This document shows positions 38,708 to 38,760 of a stretch of 38,760 nucleotides of DNA, one piece after another (position 1 is the stretch's first letter; each line of letters begins with the position of its first letter). The notes under the pieces were generated by a model. That model worked only from the letters and a program-made list of their open reading frames with translations. It was not told where the DNA came from and ran no database searches. This DNA comes from RUG343 sp964486215 (GTDB lineage: Bacteria > Bacillota_I > Bacilli_A > RF39 > UBA660): the NCBI GenBank assembly GCA_964486215.1, contig CAZALI010000012.1:1-38760 (forward strand), written 5' to 3'. Position numbers and translations under genes: made by a program.

Positions 38708-38760
38708 TTATTTTATTTTTTCACTTACTTCTTTTGCTATTTTTCTTGGACCTCTTATTG
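38708..38760 (-). CDS. C-terminal end of a gene cut by the window edge
   Basis: The last 17 codons on the minus strand, read as IRGPRKIAKEVSEKIK before TAA at 38708-38710. Too short to assign. It ends in front of the hairpin at 38677-38705. Confidence 0.5.
   Translation of the reverse strand, partial: IRGPRKIAKEVSEKIK

Overview
The window is AT-rich (by eye well under one third G+C) and carries 38 intact or window-truncated protein genes, 2 broken genes, a doubtful 34-codon ORF and 4 tRNAs. Gene density, AGGAGG-type ribosome sites, murI, lepA-hemW adjacency, YneF, YitT and a clostridial-type GltX point to a walled low-GC Bacillota lineage. Uncultured gut Bacilli of the RF39 kind would fit, but that is inference. 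TGA is a stop (genes ending at 3968, 6972 and 28072), so this is not a code-4 mollicute. Almost everything reads on the minus strand. The exceptions are a GspE/PilB-type ATPase, a 63-aa protein and tRNA-Thr.

Region by region, right to left in minus-strand transcription order: a cut gene end, an orphan Fic protein and a DUF1848 protein (36.8-38.7 kb); the deletion remnant of an ABC transporter (36.4-36.8 kb); an operon of GNAT acetyltransferase, acyl-ACP thioesterase, CDF transporter, frameshifted YgjV-like membrane protein and DUF362 protein (32.9-36.4 kb); a hypothetical gene, a 3-hydroxyacyl-CoA dehydrogenase, a flavodoxin, a PMT-type protein mannosyltransferase with a discoidin-like insert, a PfkB kinase and an Smr protein (27.8-32.9 kb); an operon for two surface proteins, one pilin-head-like with a WxxW motif and one with a 28-serine run (24.0-27.8 kb); two tRNAs, a divergently promoted pair of unknown genes and tRNA-Thr (22-23.4 kb); transketolase, YneF, a membrane protein and deoD (18.3-21.9 kb); three tandem giant modular prepilins (11.6-17.4 kb); the lepA-hemW-HD operon (7.6-11.6 kb); a membrane protein and tmk (6.3-7.5 kb); a plus-strand secretion ATPase facing two small prepilins, a SepM-like protease, YitT and murI (0.9-6.3 kb); and tRNA-Gln with the start of gltX.

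The most unusual content is a dispersed surface-fibre system: five prepilins, one traffic ATPase, a pilin-head-like membrane protein, a Ser/Thr-rich secreted protein and a possible O-mannosyltransferase. The three giant prepilins have a pilin N-terminus, beta-sandwich-like repeats, variable linkers, and a Cys-rich C-terminus ending in the same thrombospondin-repeat-like W-S-N-V-S-S-C tail. No prepilin peptidase or PilC/GspF platform protein is in the window. A second general feature is tight packing of transcription signals: many intergenic gaps hold a terminator whose T-run leads directly into an extended -10 promoter (TGnTATAAT) for the next gene.
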